Assembly: GCA_040902745.1 (NCBI GenBank) | Contig: JBBDWR010000012.1 | Location: forward strand, 47,592-111,591 | Direction: 5' to 3' | Source of the DNA: JBBDWR01 sp040902745 | GTDB lineage: Bacteria > Actinomycetota > UBA4738 > HRBIN12 | Length of the DNA stretch: 64,000 nt | Part shown: one piece after another, positions 17,263-25,566 of the stretch | Layout: every line of letters starts with the position of its first letter | Position numbering within the stretch: the first letter of the stretch is position 1 | Program-made: the position numbers and the translations under genes | Notes under the pieces: model-generated | Seen by the model: the letters and a program-made list of their open reading frames with translations, nothing else | Told to the model about the DNA's origin: nothing | The model's database searches: none

Positions 17263-17418
17263 TCAGCAACTCCCCATGTACTCGATGTGATGTGGATCCC
17301 TCGTCGCTCCCAGATCACGGATCCCACGACCGGTCAGTAGAGCTCACGGACGAGGTGAGTCCGAGGAAGCCGGCGCCGATGAGGCGACGGCGTTCGGGCC
17401 CACCTCGTCACGACCAGC

Positions 17419-18759
17419 TCAACCCCCGTCCATTGCCTGGTCCGCGATCTCCAGCGCCTTGTCCAAGACCTCGAACGCAGAAGCGAGCTCCTCCTCGGAG
17501 ATGATCAACGGCGGGTTCGTCATGATCGTGTGCCAACGAACGAACGTCGCGACACCGTTGTCGAGAAGGAATCGATTGATCGCGATCATCGTGTCGTTCA
17601 TCGTGTTGAAGGGCGACAGCGGCTCCATCGTGTCGCGATCCTTCACGAGCTCGAGGATCCCGAACAGCCCGATGTTCCGATGCAACCCGACGCTCGGGTG
17701 GCGCTCCGCGAGCTGCTCGTGATGACGCCGCAGCACCGGGTCCAGCTCGCGCGCGCGTTCGATCAGGTGCTCCTCCTCGAGCACCTCGATCGCCGCGATC
17801 GCCGCCGCGACCCCGAGCGGGTGTGTGTTGTAGGTCAGACCGCTCCAGAACACGTTGTCGGTGAAGTGGTCCGCGACCTCGGGCCGCAGGCCGACGGCGC
17901 CGAGTGGGGCGTAGCTCGATGTCAGCCCCTTCGCCGTCGTGATGATGTCGGGAACGACGTTCCATCGGTTCACGGCGAACCACTCACCGCACCGGCCCCA
18001 TCCGCACATCACCTCGTCGGCGATCATCAAGATCCCGTAGCGGGTGCACAGCTCGCGCACGCCTTCGAGGTAGCCGTCGGGCGGGATCAGGATCCCGTTG
18101 GTGCCAACAACGGTCTCCAGGATGAAAGCCGCGATCGTGTCCGGGCCCTCGAGCTGGATCGTCTCCTCGAGCAGACGCAGGCTCGTCTCGGCATCGTCCA
18201 CCGGTCCCTGCGGCCCGTGGTACGGGTCGAGCACGTGCACGACGCCCGGCAATCCGGGCTCGTTCGGCCAGCGCCTCGGATCGCCGGTCAGCGTCATCGC
18301 CCCGGTCGTCGCACCGTGGTAGCTGCGGTAGCGCGCGAGGATCTTGAACCGTCCGGGCCCCTGCACGAGCCGCGCGATCTTGATCGCGTTCTCGTTGGCC
18401 TCGGCCCCACCCAGGGAGAAGAAGGACTTCTCGATGTCTCCCGGCCAGAGTCCGGCGAGCTTGCGACCCAGGATCGCGCGCTCCTCGTAGGCCAGCAGCG
18501 GCGAGATGAACGGCAGCTTCTCGGCCTGGCGCTGGATCGCCTCGATCACCTTGCGGTTGCCGTGGCCGATGTTCACCGACATCAGCTGGCTGTTCAGGTC
18601 CAGGTACCGCTTGCCGTCCACGTCCCAGAAATAGACGCCCTCGGCCTTGGCCACCGCGATCGGCGACGCCTTGGCCTGTGTCGTCCAGTCGTACATCGTG
18701 TACCGCTTGGAGAGTTCGACGATCTCCGTCGCGGACAGCGAGCCGCTCTGCTGGCTCAT
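17419..18759 (-). CDS. class III omega-aminotransferase
   Basis: 446 residues from ATG 18759, which overlaps the stop of the dehydrogenase gene and follows AGAGAGG. Fold-type I PLP enzyme: WDVDGKRYLDLNSQLMSVNIGHG, SLGGAEANENAIKIAR, YRSYHGAT, MIADEVMCGWGRCGEWF (Asp248), PLP lysine Lys277 in TTAKGLTSSYAPLGAV. The sequence style is that of beta-alanine/taurine:pyruvate and putrescine-type aminotransferases. Coupled to the CoA-acylating dehydrogenase and a Pot importer, it probably converts an omega-amino acid such as beta-alanine or 3-aminoisobutyrate to the semialdehyde used by that enzyme. Confidence 0.9.
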   Translation of the reverse strand: MSQQSGSLSATEIVELSKRYTMYDWTTQAKASPIAVAKAEGVYFWDVDGKRYLDLNSQLMSVNIGHGNRKVIEAIQRQAEKLPFISPLLAYEERAILGRKLAGLWPGDIEKSFFSLGGAEANENAIKIARLVQGPGRFKILARYRSYHGATTGAMTLTGDPRRWPNEPGLPGVVHVLDPYHGPQGPVDDAETSLRLLEETIQLEGPDTIAAFILETVVGTNGILIPPDGYLEGVRELCTRYGILMIADEVMCGWGRCGEWFAVNRWNVVPDIITTAKGLTSSYAPLGAVGLRPEVADHFTDNVFWSGLTYNTHPLGVAAAIAAIEVLEEEHLIERARELDPVLRRHHEQLAERHPSVGLHRNIGLFGILELVKDRDTMEPLSPFNTMNDTMIAINRFLLDNGVATFVRWHTIMTNPPLIISEEELASAFEVLDKALEIADQAMDGG

Positions 18760-20219
18760 CGCAACCTCTCTTCCACCTCGTGTCGGAACCATCGTGTCGT
18801 AGTGACCTTCGTTCGCGTGTAGAAGCGCCAGGCGTCCTCACCTTGGGTGTGCAGATCGCCGAAGAAGCTCCCCTTCCATCCGGAGAAGGGGAAGGGTGCC
18901 ATCGGGGCGGCGATACCGATGTTGACGCCGATCATGCCGGCCTCGGCGTGCCGCTTGAATCGCCGGGCATGATCGCCCGACGTCGTGAAGATCGACGCCA
19001 TGTTGCCGAACGAACTCGCGTTCATCAGTTCGATCGCAGCGTCGAGGTCGTCGGTGGTCGCCACCGAGAGGATCGGACCGAACAACTCGTCGCGCCACAG
19101 ATGCGAATCGCTCGCCACGTCGTCGAAGACCGTGGGACCCAGATAGAACCCGTCGGAGCCGAGCAGATCCCGGCCATCGCGAACCAGGCGCGCACCACCG
19201 GCGATCCCCTGGTCGATGTAATCCGCCAGCTCTTTGCGGCGCTCGTCACGGATCACCGGCCCCATCTGGGTCGACGCGTCGTCGCCGGGGCCTACCTTCA
19301 GCTCACCCGCCGCGTCGGCCAGCTCGCGGGCGAGCACCTCTCCCACCTTGCCGACGCCGACGGCCACCGACCCCGCGAGGCAGCGCTGCCCCGCCATGCC
19401 GAAGGCGCTTGAGATCACCGCATCGATCGTGGGTTCGATCTCCGCGTCGTCCATCACGATCATGTGATTCTTGGCCCCGCCCAGCGCCTGCGAGCGCTTG
19501 CCGTGCGACGCCGAGGTCTCGTAGATGTACTTGGCCACCGGTGCGGAGCCGACGAAGCTGATCGCGTCCACGTCCGGGTGCGCGAGCAGCCGGTCGACGG
19601 TGTCCTTCGCGCCGTGCACGAGTTGCACGACCCCGGCAGGCAACCCCGCCTCGACCGCACATTCGACGAGGGCGACCGCCGACATCGGCGTGCGCTGCGA
19701 CGGCTTCAGGATGAACGCGTTCCCCGCGGCGAGCGCGGGAGCCAGCATCCACAACGGGATCATCACCGGGAAGTTGAAGGGCGTGATGCCGGCTACGACG
19801 CCGACCGGGAACCGCGTGAGCTCCATGTCGATGCCCCGCGCGATCTGGTCCAGCCGCGGCCCTTGCAGGCCGGTCGGGGCGCCGCAGGCGAAGTCCACGA
19901 CGTCGATCCCCCGTCGAACGTCGCCCCGAGACTCCTGCAGGGTCTTCCCGTTCTCCGCCGTGATGACCTTCGCGATGCTCTCGAGCTCGCGCTCCAGGAT
20001 CTGCTTGAAGCGGAACAGCACCTGCGCTCGATCGGGCGCAGGTGTCTCACCCCAGTCGCGCTGCGCACGGACGGCCGCCTCGACGGCCGCGTCGATCTCC
20101 GCGACGCCGGCGTGCGGCAACTCGGCGATCTTCTGGCCGGTTGCGGGGTTCGGGATGTCTTCGACGGGTCCGGTGGCAACGCGCCACTCGGATCCGATCA
20201 GGTTTGCGACGGTGTGCAT
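18756..20219 (-). CDS. mmsA: CoA-acylating (methyl)malonate semialdehyde dehydrogenase
   Basis: 487 residues, full ALDH fold. GITPFNFPVMIPLWMLAPALAAGN (about 144-167), catalytic Cys280 in GMAGQRCLAGSVAV, and the PFPFSGWKGSFFGDLHTQG C-terminal signature are those of MMSDH/IolA enzymes. The residue between the ALDH landmarks is Met/Ala, and a general-base Glu is not at the usual place, as expected for this CoA-acylating class. The reaction gives acetyl-CoA or propionyl-CoA plus CO2. It lies in the operon potD-potC-potB-potA-mmsA-aminotransferase, 27 bases after potA, giving an exit from imported amine to central metabolism. Confidence 0.93.
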   Translation of the reverse strand: MHTVANLIGSEWRVATGPVEDIPNPATGQKIAELPHAGVAEIDAAVEAAVRAQRDWGETPAPDRAQVLFRFKQILERELESIAKVITAENGKTLQESRGDVRRGIDVVDFACGAPTGLQGPRLDQIARGIDMELTRFPVGVVAGITPFNFPVMIPLWMLAPALAAGNAFILKPSQRTPMSAVALVECAVEAGLPAGVVQLVHGAKDTVDRLLAHPDVDAISFVGSAPVAKYIYETSASHGKRSQALGGAKNHMIVMDDAEIEPTIDAVISSAFGMAGQRCLAGSVAVGVGKVGEVLARELADAAGELKVGPGDDASTQMGPVIRDERRKELADYIDQGIAGGARLVRDGRDLLGSDGFYLGPTVFDDVASDSHLWRDELFGPILSVATTDDLDAAIELMNASSFGNMASIFTTSGDHARRFKRHAEAGMIGVNIGIAAPMAPFPFSGWKGSFFGDLHTQGEDAWRFYTRTKVTTTRWFRHEVEERLR

Positions 20220-20246
20220 AGGTGGTGCACCTCCTGGGAACTTCGT

Positions 20247-21437
20247 TCAGTCACGAACGGCTGCCGACACGGTGCTCTCGGTAGCGGTTCCACCCCCCAC
20301 GACATCCGCGGATCCGTCGATCACGTACGAGTGATCGGCAGCCCAGTGGATCGTCACGCGATCGCCCGTCCGCGGATCCTCGGCACCGACGCTGTCGTTC
20401 AAACGGTGCACCGCGAGGCGTTCACCGGTCGGAAGATCGACGATCAACTGGGTCACCGAGCCAAGGTACACAACCTCGGCAACCGTCCCGCTGACGTGCG
20501 AGGCGTCGGTCGCGGCGTCGGTACCGACCTCACCCGCGGCAAGCTTGATCCACTCCGGTCGTACCGTGATCTGCGCGGCCGGCGAAGCGACCCCGTTGTC
20601 AGGCGCCAGGATCCGCTGGCCGCCGCCGAGGTCCATCACCAGATACCCGGCCTCGCGGCGATCGACGCGGAGCGTGAGCAGGTTCGATGTCCCGATGAAT
20701 CCGGCCACGAACGCGCTCGTCGGCCGCTGATACAGCTCGCGCGGTGTCGCGAGCTGCTCGACGACGCCGCCGTGCATGACGGCGATCCGATCCGACATCG
20801 TCATCGCTTCTTCTTGGTCGTGGGTGACATAGACGAAGGTCGTACCGGTGCGTTGCTGAAGATCCTTGAGTTCCAGCTGCATCTCCTTGCGCAGCTTGAG
20901 GTCGAGCGCGCCCAGCGGTTCGTCCAGCAAGAGCGCCGCCGGCCGATTGACTAACGCGCGCGCCAAGGCCACCCGCTGCTGCTGTCCGCCGGACAGCTGG
21001 CCCGGGCGACGGTCCTCCATGCCCTCCAGCCGCACCGTGTGGATCACCTCGCGCACGCGTTCGTCGATGTCGCTGCGTCCCAGCTTGCGGATCTTCGGAC
21101 CGAACGCGACGTTGTCGGCCACCGACATGTGCGGGAACAGCCCGTAGGACTGGAACACCATGTTCACGTTGCGCTTGGGCGGCGGAACGTTGGTCACGTC
21201 CCCGCCCTGCAGCACGATCCGGCCGGCGTCGGGTGACTCGAAGCCCGCGATCATCCGCAGCGTCGTCGTCTTGCCGCACCCACTTGGGCCGAGCATCGAG
21301 AAGAACTCGCCGCCCGGGATCGTGAACGAGACGTCGTCGACGGCGGTAACGTCGCCGAACCGCTTGGTGACGGCCTCGACGCGGATCTCCCCCTCGTGCT
21401 GGGTCGCCGCCACCGTCGTGTCGCTGTCGATCGCCAT
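20247..21437 (-). CDS. potA: polyamine-type ABC transporter ATPase (system 1)
   Basis: 396 residues. Walker A GPSGCGKTT (50-58), Q-loop FQSYGLFPHM, signature LSGGQQQRVALARAL, Walker B ALLLDEPLGALD, H-loop VTHDQEEAM; the C-terminal TOBE-type regulatory domain (about 285-370) is present. The sequence class is PotA/FbpC: importers of spermidine, putrescine, iron(III) or 2-aminoethylphosphonate. It sits between potB and mmsA in one minus-strand operon driven from operator site B. Cytoplasmic face of the membrane. Confidence 0.93.
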   Translation of the reverse strand: MAIDSDTTVAATQHEGEIRVEAVTKRFGDVTAVDDVSFTIPGGEFFSMLGPSGCGKTTTLRMIAGFESPDAGRIVLQGGDVTNVPPPKRNVNMVFQSYGLFPHMSVADNVAFGPKIRKLGRSDIDERVREVIHTVRLEGMEDRRPGQLSGGQQQRVALARALVNRPAALLLDEPLGALDLKLRKEMQLELKDLQQRTGTTFVYVTHDQEEAMTMSDRIAVMHGGVVEQLATPRELYQRPTSAFVAGFIGTSNLLTLRVDRREAGYLVMDLGGGQRILAPDNGVASPAAQITVRPEWIKLAAGEVGTDAATDASHVSGTVAEVVYLGSVTQLIVDLPTGERLAVHRLNDSVGAEDPRTGDRVTIHWAADHSYVIDGSADVVGGGTATESTVSAAVRD

Positions 21438-21457
21438 GGTCCGCTACCTTTCGCTGG

Positions 21458-22336
21458 TTACGAGGTCTCGATCTGATTGAGTTTCGCGAGGCGATACGCC
21501 ACCAGGGCGAACACCCCCGTGAGCACGAGCATGATGAAGTTCAGAGCCGAACCGGCACCCCAGTTCACGTCCTGCAGGATCAGGTCGCGCACGCGCTGAC
21601 CCATCATGTACGAGTTGGTCCCACCGACGATGTCGGAGGTCACGAAGTCCGTGAGCATCGGGACGTAGACCAGGATCAGCGCGATGAAGATACCGGGCGC
21701 CGCCAACGGGATCAGGATCCTGCGAGCTTGTACCCACCACCCCGCACCCAGATCGGTCGCGGACTCGAACACGGTCGGATCGATCGCCTTCATCGCCGCG
21801 TAGATCGGGATCGTCGTATACGTGATGTAGGTGGCGCCCAGCGTCAGGATCACGGCGAACTGGCTGAAGATCAGCCAGCTCACGGGCGGGCCGGGGATCA
21901 GCCAGTTCACGATCCCTTCTCTTCCGAGGATCACCTGCCAGGCGTACACCTTGACGATCGGCGCCAGCTCGTCGGCCAACACGAGCGCGAGCAGGATCAC
22001 CAGCTCGAGCCTGCCCGCCTTGAACACCATGTAGTAGGCGAGCGGGATCCCGACCACGAGCATCACCGCCATCGCGGTGGTCGCGATGAAGACCGTGCGT
22101 ATCGCGATCTGCAGGTTGAGCGAATTGGTAAGCACCGACGGGTAGTTGTCGAGGCTGAACGCGGTGTCCAATGGCGGAGCGGCCTCGAAGCTCACCTTCA
22201 CCATCAGCAGCATCGGCGCCAAAAACAGGATCAGGAGCAGGGTGACGGGCGTGAACAGGATGCCGAACGCGCCCCTTGCCGAGCTCCCCGTGCGCGACGG
22301 GAGCGGCGTCTCCAGGACTTCGGTGGCGCTGGCCAT
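21458..22336 (-). CDS. potB: polyamine-type ABC transporter permease (system 1)
   Basis: 292 residues from ATG 22336, which shares one base with the stop of potC (TGATG). Six membrane segments (about 27-50, 82-105, 112-132, 150-172, 200-222, 255-278). The EAA-type loop is in the DLGAGWWVQARRILIPLAAPGI region, where the ATPase docks. Longer upstream starts in this frame fall inside potC and are shadows. Works with the PotC homolog as the heterodimeric pore. Confidence 0.92.
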   Translation of the reverse strand: MASATEVLETPLPSRTGSSARGAFGILFTPVTLLLILFLAPMLLMVKVSFEAAPPLDTAFSLDNYPSVLTNSLNLQIAIRTVFIATTAMAVMLVVGIPLAYYMVFKAGRLELVILLALVLADELAPIVKVYAWQVILGREGIVNWLIPGPPVSWLIFSQFAVILTLGATYITYTTIPIYAAMKAIDPTVFESATDLGAGWWVQARRILIPLAAPGIFIALILVYVPMLTDFVTSDIVGGTNSYMMGQRVRDLILQDVNWGAGSALNFIMLVLTGVFALVAYRLAKLNQIETS

Positions 22337-23235
22337 CAGTGTCTCGCCGCCGCTTCGACGCCCTCGGTCTGCACGAGCGCGGCGGTCCCTCCACGCGACT
22401 TCAGCAACCACACGGCAAGTCCGATCATCCCGACCTGCAGCACCGAGATCAGCGTCGAGATCGCGTTCACGATCGCCGTGTGCTCGGGGTTCCGGACGTT
22501 GGAGTAGACCCACACAGGGAACGTCTGCTGGAACCCGAGCGTGAACGCGCTGATCTCGTAGTTGTTGAACGACCAGGTGAACGCGAAGATCGCCGCCGCC
22601 CCGAGCGCGGGAGCGATGTGCGGCAAGATGATATGGCGCAGTACTTGAAGCCGCGAGCACCCCAGGTCGATCGCGGCCTCCTCCTGCACCTTCTGGAACC
22701 GGAACAGCTGCGCGGCAACGATCGCTGTGACCAGCGGGAACGTGCAGACCACCTGTGTGGCGATGACCGTTCGCAGACTGAGGCTGACCTCCAGGCGGCT
22801 GTAGAACATCAACGCGGCGATCCCGACGACCAACCATGGCAACACGAGGGGGGCACCGACCAACCCGCTGACCGCGCCGTGCCCGCGGAAGCGGAAGCGG
22901 GTGATCCCGAACGCGCACAAGGTCCCGAGCACCAGGCATGCGGGCGCGACCACGAACGCGACCGCGAAGGAGTTCCCGAGCGCCTGGCGCAACAACTGGT
23001 CGTCGAAGGCGGCGCCGAACCAGCGCAGCGTGACCCCCTCCAACGGGAACGCGAGGATGCTCGAATCGTTGAAGCTGAACAGGAACAGGATCAGGATCGG
23101 CCCGAACAGGAACACCGCGACCGCACTAAGGAACAGCCGCCACAGCCAGGTGTTCGCCACCTGGCGCGACGATCGCGCGTGTGCCGGTGCCGGGACGCTG
23201 ATCCCGACACCGGCCGGTCGCGCGACGTCCGCCAT
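22336..23235 (-). CDS. potC: polyamine-type ABC transporter permease (system 1)
   Basis: 299 residues. A basic, alanine-rich N-terminus (1-30), then six membrane segments beginning WLWRLFLSAVAVFLFGPILILF and the FSFNDSSILAFPLEG loop typical of PotC. The EAA loop is DLGCSRLQVLRHIILPHIAPAL. Start abuts the potD stop with no spacer, so translation is coupled. Confidence 0.92.
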   Translation of the reverse strand: MADVARPAGVGISVPAPAHARSSRQVANTWLWRLFLSAVAVFLFGPILILFLFSFNDSSILAFPLEGVTLRWFGAAFDDQLLRQALGNSFAVAFVVAPACLVLGTLCAFGITRFRFRGHGAVSGLVGAPLVLPWLVVGIAALMFYSRLEVSLSLRTVIATQVVCTFPLVTAIVAAQLFRFQKVQEEAAIDLGCSRLQVLRHIILPHIAPALGAAAIFAFTWSFNNYEISAFTLGFQQTFPVWVYSNVRNPEHTAIVNAISTLISVLQVGMIGLAVWLLKSRGGTAALVQTEGVEAAARH

Positions 23236-24354
23236 CTAGCCGGCCTTCACCTCTGTCCACGCCGCCCGCCACGCCGACGGATCGTCAGGTGGGCTGGCGG
23301 GCAGAGCGTTCTCCAGATCGTAGAGCGAGTCCAGGGACGCCTCTTCGACCACCTCCGGCGGCACCGCGTCGATGATGCCCTGGTTGGAGGTGAGGTAGTT
23401 CCAGTTGGTCGCCGCGTAGATCTGTGGCGGTAGCGACGTGTAGTAGTTCAGCAGTGCGTACGCGGCGTCGATCGCGTCCGGGTTGGCCTCCGAGGAGATG
23501 CCGTACCCGCAGGTCCACAGCATCTGGCCTTCCTTTGCCGCCGCGAACTGCACGTTGACGCCGTCCTTGCGCAGTTGCTTGGCCGTCCCCGGGTACCCCG
23601 ACGCGATCACGATCTCGCCGTTCTTGAACAGCGACTTCACCGCGGCCTCGCCCTTCCAGAACGTCCGGAAGTTGTCCTTGTGATCGATCAGGAACTGCTT
23701 GGTTTCCTCCAGCTGTTCGGGCGTCATCTCGAGCGGGTTCTCGATGCCGTTCGCGAGCGCGGCCACGTCGATCGCCGTCACGCTGAGGTCTTCGAGCGCC
23801 GCGCGGCCCTGGTACTGCGGGTCGAACAGGTCCAGCCATGAGTCGGGCGGGGTCGTGATCTCGTCGGCGTCGTACATGATACCCGCCGTTCCCGCGTCGA
23901 CCGGCACGAGGTAGACCTGACCGTCCTTCTGGACACCTGGCATCTCCTTCATAGCCGGCCAGATCTCGTCCCAGTGCTCCAGTCTGCTGACGTCGAGCGG
24001 TTGGTACATGCCCAGGTCGACCATCTGGGCGGTCGCCTCCTCGACGCAGCTGTTCACGACATCCGCCTCGAACCCGGCCTGCAGCTGAGCGATCGCTTCG
24101 TCGCCGGAGCCGAAGGATTTTGACTCGAGCTGGACCTCCGGGTATTCCTCCTCGAAGGGACCGATGTACTCGGGTTCGAATCCGTCGGCGTAGGAGAAGA
24201 GTCTGAGCGTGCCGGACGGCTCGCCGGGGGCCGCCGAGGCTCCGTCGTCGCCTCCGGCAGAGGGGTCATCTCCCCCACCGCAGGCCGCCGCGACGAGCGC
24301 GAGGGTGAACAAGAGTGCAACACCGATCAAGGTTCGCCGAGAGAGCCGGGCCAT
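23236..24354 (-). CDS. potD: polyamine-type ABC transporter substrate-binding lipoprotein (system 1)
   Basis: 372 residues from ATG 24354, which has GGAGGGG eight bases upstream; a start 42 bases further up has none. Lipoprotein signal with lipobox LVAAAC (Cys25), then a Gly/Asp-rich linker and the PotD/SBP_bac_8 fold: GTLRLFSYADGFEPEYIGPFE, VVNSCVEEATAQMVDLGM, VDAGTAGIMYDADE, LWTCGYGISSEANP. It is the first gene of its operon, under a TTGACA-N18-TACCGT promoter overlapped by operator site B. Extracytoplasmic; the ligand (spermidine/putrescine or a related cation) cannot be fixed from sequence. Confidence 0.92.
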   Translation of the reverse strand: MARLSRRTLIGVALLFTLALVAAACGGGDDPSAGGDDGASAAPGEPSGTLRLFSYADGFEPEYIGPFEEEYPEVQLESKSFGSGDEAIAQLQAGFEADVVNSCVEEATAQMVDLGMYQPLDVSRLEHWDEIWPAMKEMPGVQKDGQVYLVPVDAGTAGIMYDADEITTPPDSWLDLFDPQYQGRAALEDLSVTAIDVAALANGIENPLEMTPEQLEETKQFLIDHKDNFRTFWKGEAAVKSLFKNGEIVIASGYPGTAKQLRKDGVNVQFAAAKEGQMLWTCGYGISSEANPDAIDAAYALLNYYTSLPPQIYAATNWNYLTSNQGIIDAVPPEVVEEASLDSLYDLENALPASPPDDPSAWRAAWTEVKAG

Positions 24355-24689
24355 CGCGATACCCCTCCTTAGTGTGCCGGCCGAGCGACCGTACACGCCT
24401 TGTCGCCCGCACGGTAGGCAAGATGACAGTAGATTGTCAACCGTTAACCGAGCATCTCACCCTGCCCCCGTCCTCCACCGTGACCTCGGGTGACAACACG
24501 AGCGATCACCACACCGGCCGCGGCTCGCGTCAGATGCGCATCGTCTGCCCGCACCATCCCGACGATCCGGCCGTGTGTGTCGGGATCCGGTCCCATGTCG
24601 GTTGCTTCGGAGCCTTCGCCTCCAGCCATGCGACCCCCTCTCGTGATGCCGCGATCGTAGACGGGTCCGTTGCCGACGGTCGAACCGCC
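24355..24689. other. 335-base intergenic region between potD and the GntR gene
   Basis: Holds the potD promoter and operator site B (24411-24449). A minus-strand frame of 61 codons (24444-24629, ATG after AGAGGGGG) is possible. It is Gly/Arg-rich, without a recognisable domain and would overlap the operator, so it is not called as a gene. Confidence 0.6.
24411..24449 (-). promoter_or_regulatory. potD promoter with TGTCGACA-type operator, site B
   Basis: Minus-strand -35 TTGACA (rc of 24435-24440), 18-base spacer, -10 TACCGT (rc of 24411-24416). Operator GATTGTCAACCGTTAACC occupies 24432-24449 and covers the -35. It is the most divergent of the eight sites (TGTCAACC instead of TGTCGACA). Confidence 0.6.
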
Positions 24690-25403
24690 TCAGGAGCGCT
24701 CGGGGAGCTTCGCGATATACGCCGCGATCAGCTCGCCGGCCTCCTCGGAATGCGCCTCGAACAACGCGGTCGCCTTCGCGTCGTCACCGGCCTCGACCGC
24801 GTCCACCAATGGGCCGTGTTGCTGGCTGATCGCATCCGTGGAGGGTTGTACACGTTCGTCGAGCTGCAGCAGTGAGCGCAACATCGGCACGTACCGCTGG
24901 AACACTTCCAGCAGGCGTTCGTTGCCGGACAGCTCGCACACCACCTGATGGAAGTCCAGGTCCGCCTGCGAAATCGCCCGGGAATCGTTCGCCGCGGCCG
25001 CTCGCTCGATCGCGTCCGAGAGTGCGCGCAGCCGGCGGATCGACACCTCGTCACCTCGCTTCGCGAGGAGCTTGGCCGCACGGCCTTCGATCGCCGCCCG
25101 CAACCCATAGATCTCGCGGACGTCTGCTTCGGTGATGCTGACGACGAAGGTTCCGCGCCTCAGTTCCTCCTCGAGCAGCCCTTCGGCGCGCAGCAATTTG
25201 AACGCCTCGCGTACGGGCCCACGGGAAACATTGAGCTGCTGGGCGATCCGGGCCTCGACGAGATGTTCGCCCTGCTCGAATCCACCGGCGAGGATCTGCT
25301 CTCGGATGCGGTCGGCCGCATCTTCGGCAAGGGAGCGAGGTGGAGACAAGGGTCGCAATCCACCGTCGTCGGTTGCGGTCGTTCCGGAGCCTCGTTCGCT
25401 CAT
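24690..25403 (-). CDS. GntR family regulator with FCD ligand domain
   Basis: 237 residues. An N-terminal winged helix (about 24-90: LAEDAADRIREQILAGGFEQGEHLVEARIAQQLNVSRGPVREAFKLLRAEGLL) with the invariant SRGPVREA recognition helix. The FCD all-helical ligand/metal domain follows (about 95-230: IYGLRAAIEGRAAKLLAKR, DLDFHQVVCELSGNERL with the metal His pair region, QQHGPLVDAVEAGDDAKA). FadR-type GntR proteins bind palindromes built on TNGTNNNACNA; the TGTCGACA core fits. Divergent from the class III aminotransferase gene, with operator site C between them and a TTGACT-N19-TAGGAT promoter overlapped by it, so autoregulation is likely. It is the best candidate master regulator of the window's amine genes. 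Confidence 0.93.
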   Translation of the reverse strand: MSERGSGTTATDDGGLRPLSPPRSLAEDAADRIREQILAGGFEQGEHLVEARIAQQLNVSRGPVREAFKLLRAEGLLEEELRRGTFVVSITEADVREIYGLRAAIEGRAAKLLAKRGDEVSIRRLRALSDAIERAAAANDSRAISQADLDFHQVVCELSGNERLLEVFQRYVPMLRSLLQLDERVQPSTDAISQQHGPLVDAVEAGDDAKATALFEAHSEEAGELIAAYIAKLPERS

Positions 25404-25459
25404 CGGTCGTTCCTGTCCCCGGGCTCATCGAGGGGCTACGGTAGGCCCCGCTACCTGCA

Positions 25460-25503
25460 TTGACCGCCGCATCCTAGCACCCCTAGACTGTCGACAGTCA
25501 ACC
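25460..25503 (+). promoter_or_regulatory. divergent promoters with TGTCGACA operator, site C
   Basis: Plus strand: -35 TTGACC (25460-25465), 18-base spacer, -10 TAGACT (25484-25489). Operator GACTGTCGACAGTCAACC at 25486-25503 covers this -10 and the -35 (TTGACT) of the minus-strand gntR promoter. The symmetric core GACTGTCGACAGTC is a perfect 14-bp palindrome. Confidence 0.75.
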
Positions 25504-25566
25504 GATGACGCTCCGCAGGGCGGCGCCCCGAGTGCGTGGCAGCGGGCACGAGGAGGTGCACTCTCC

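Noticed and set aside
24444..24629. possible 61-codon minus-strand gene
   Set aside because: Low-complexity product, overlaps operator and promoter region of potD; no homology visible.
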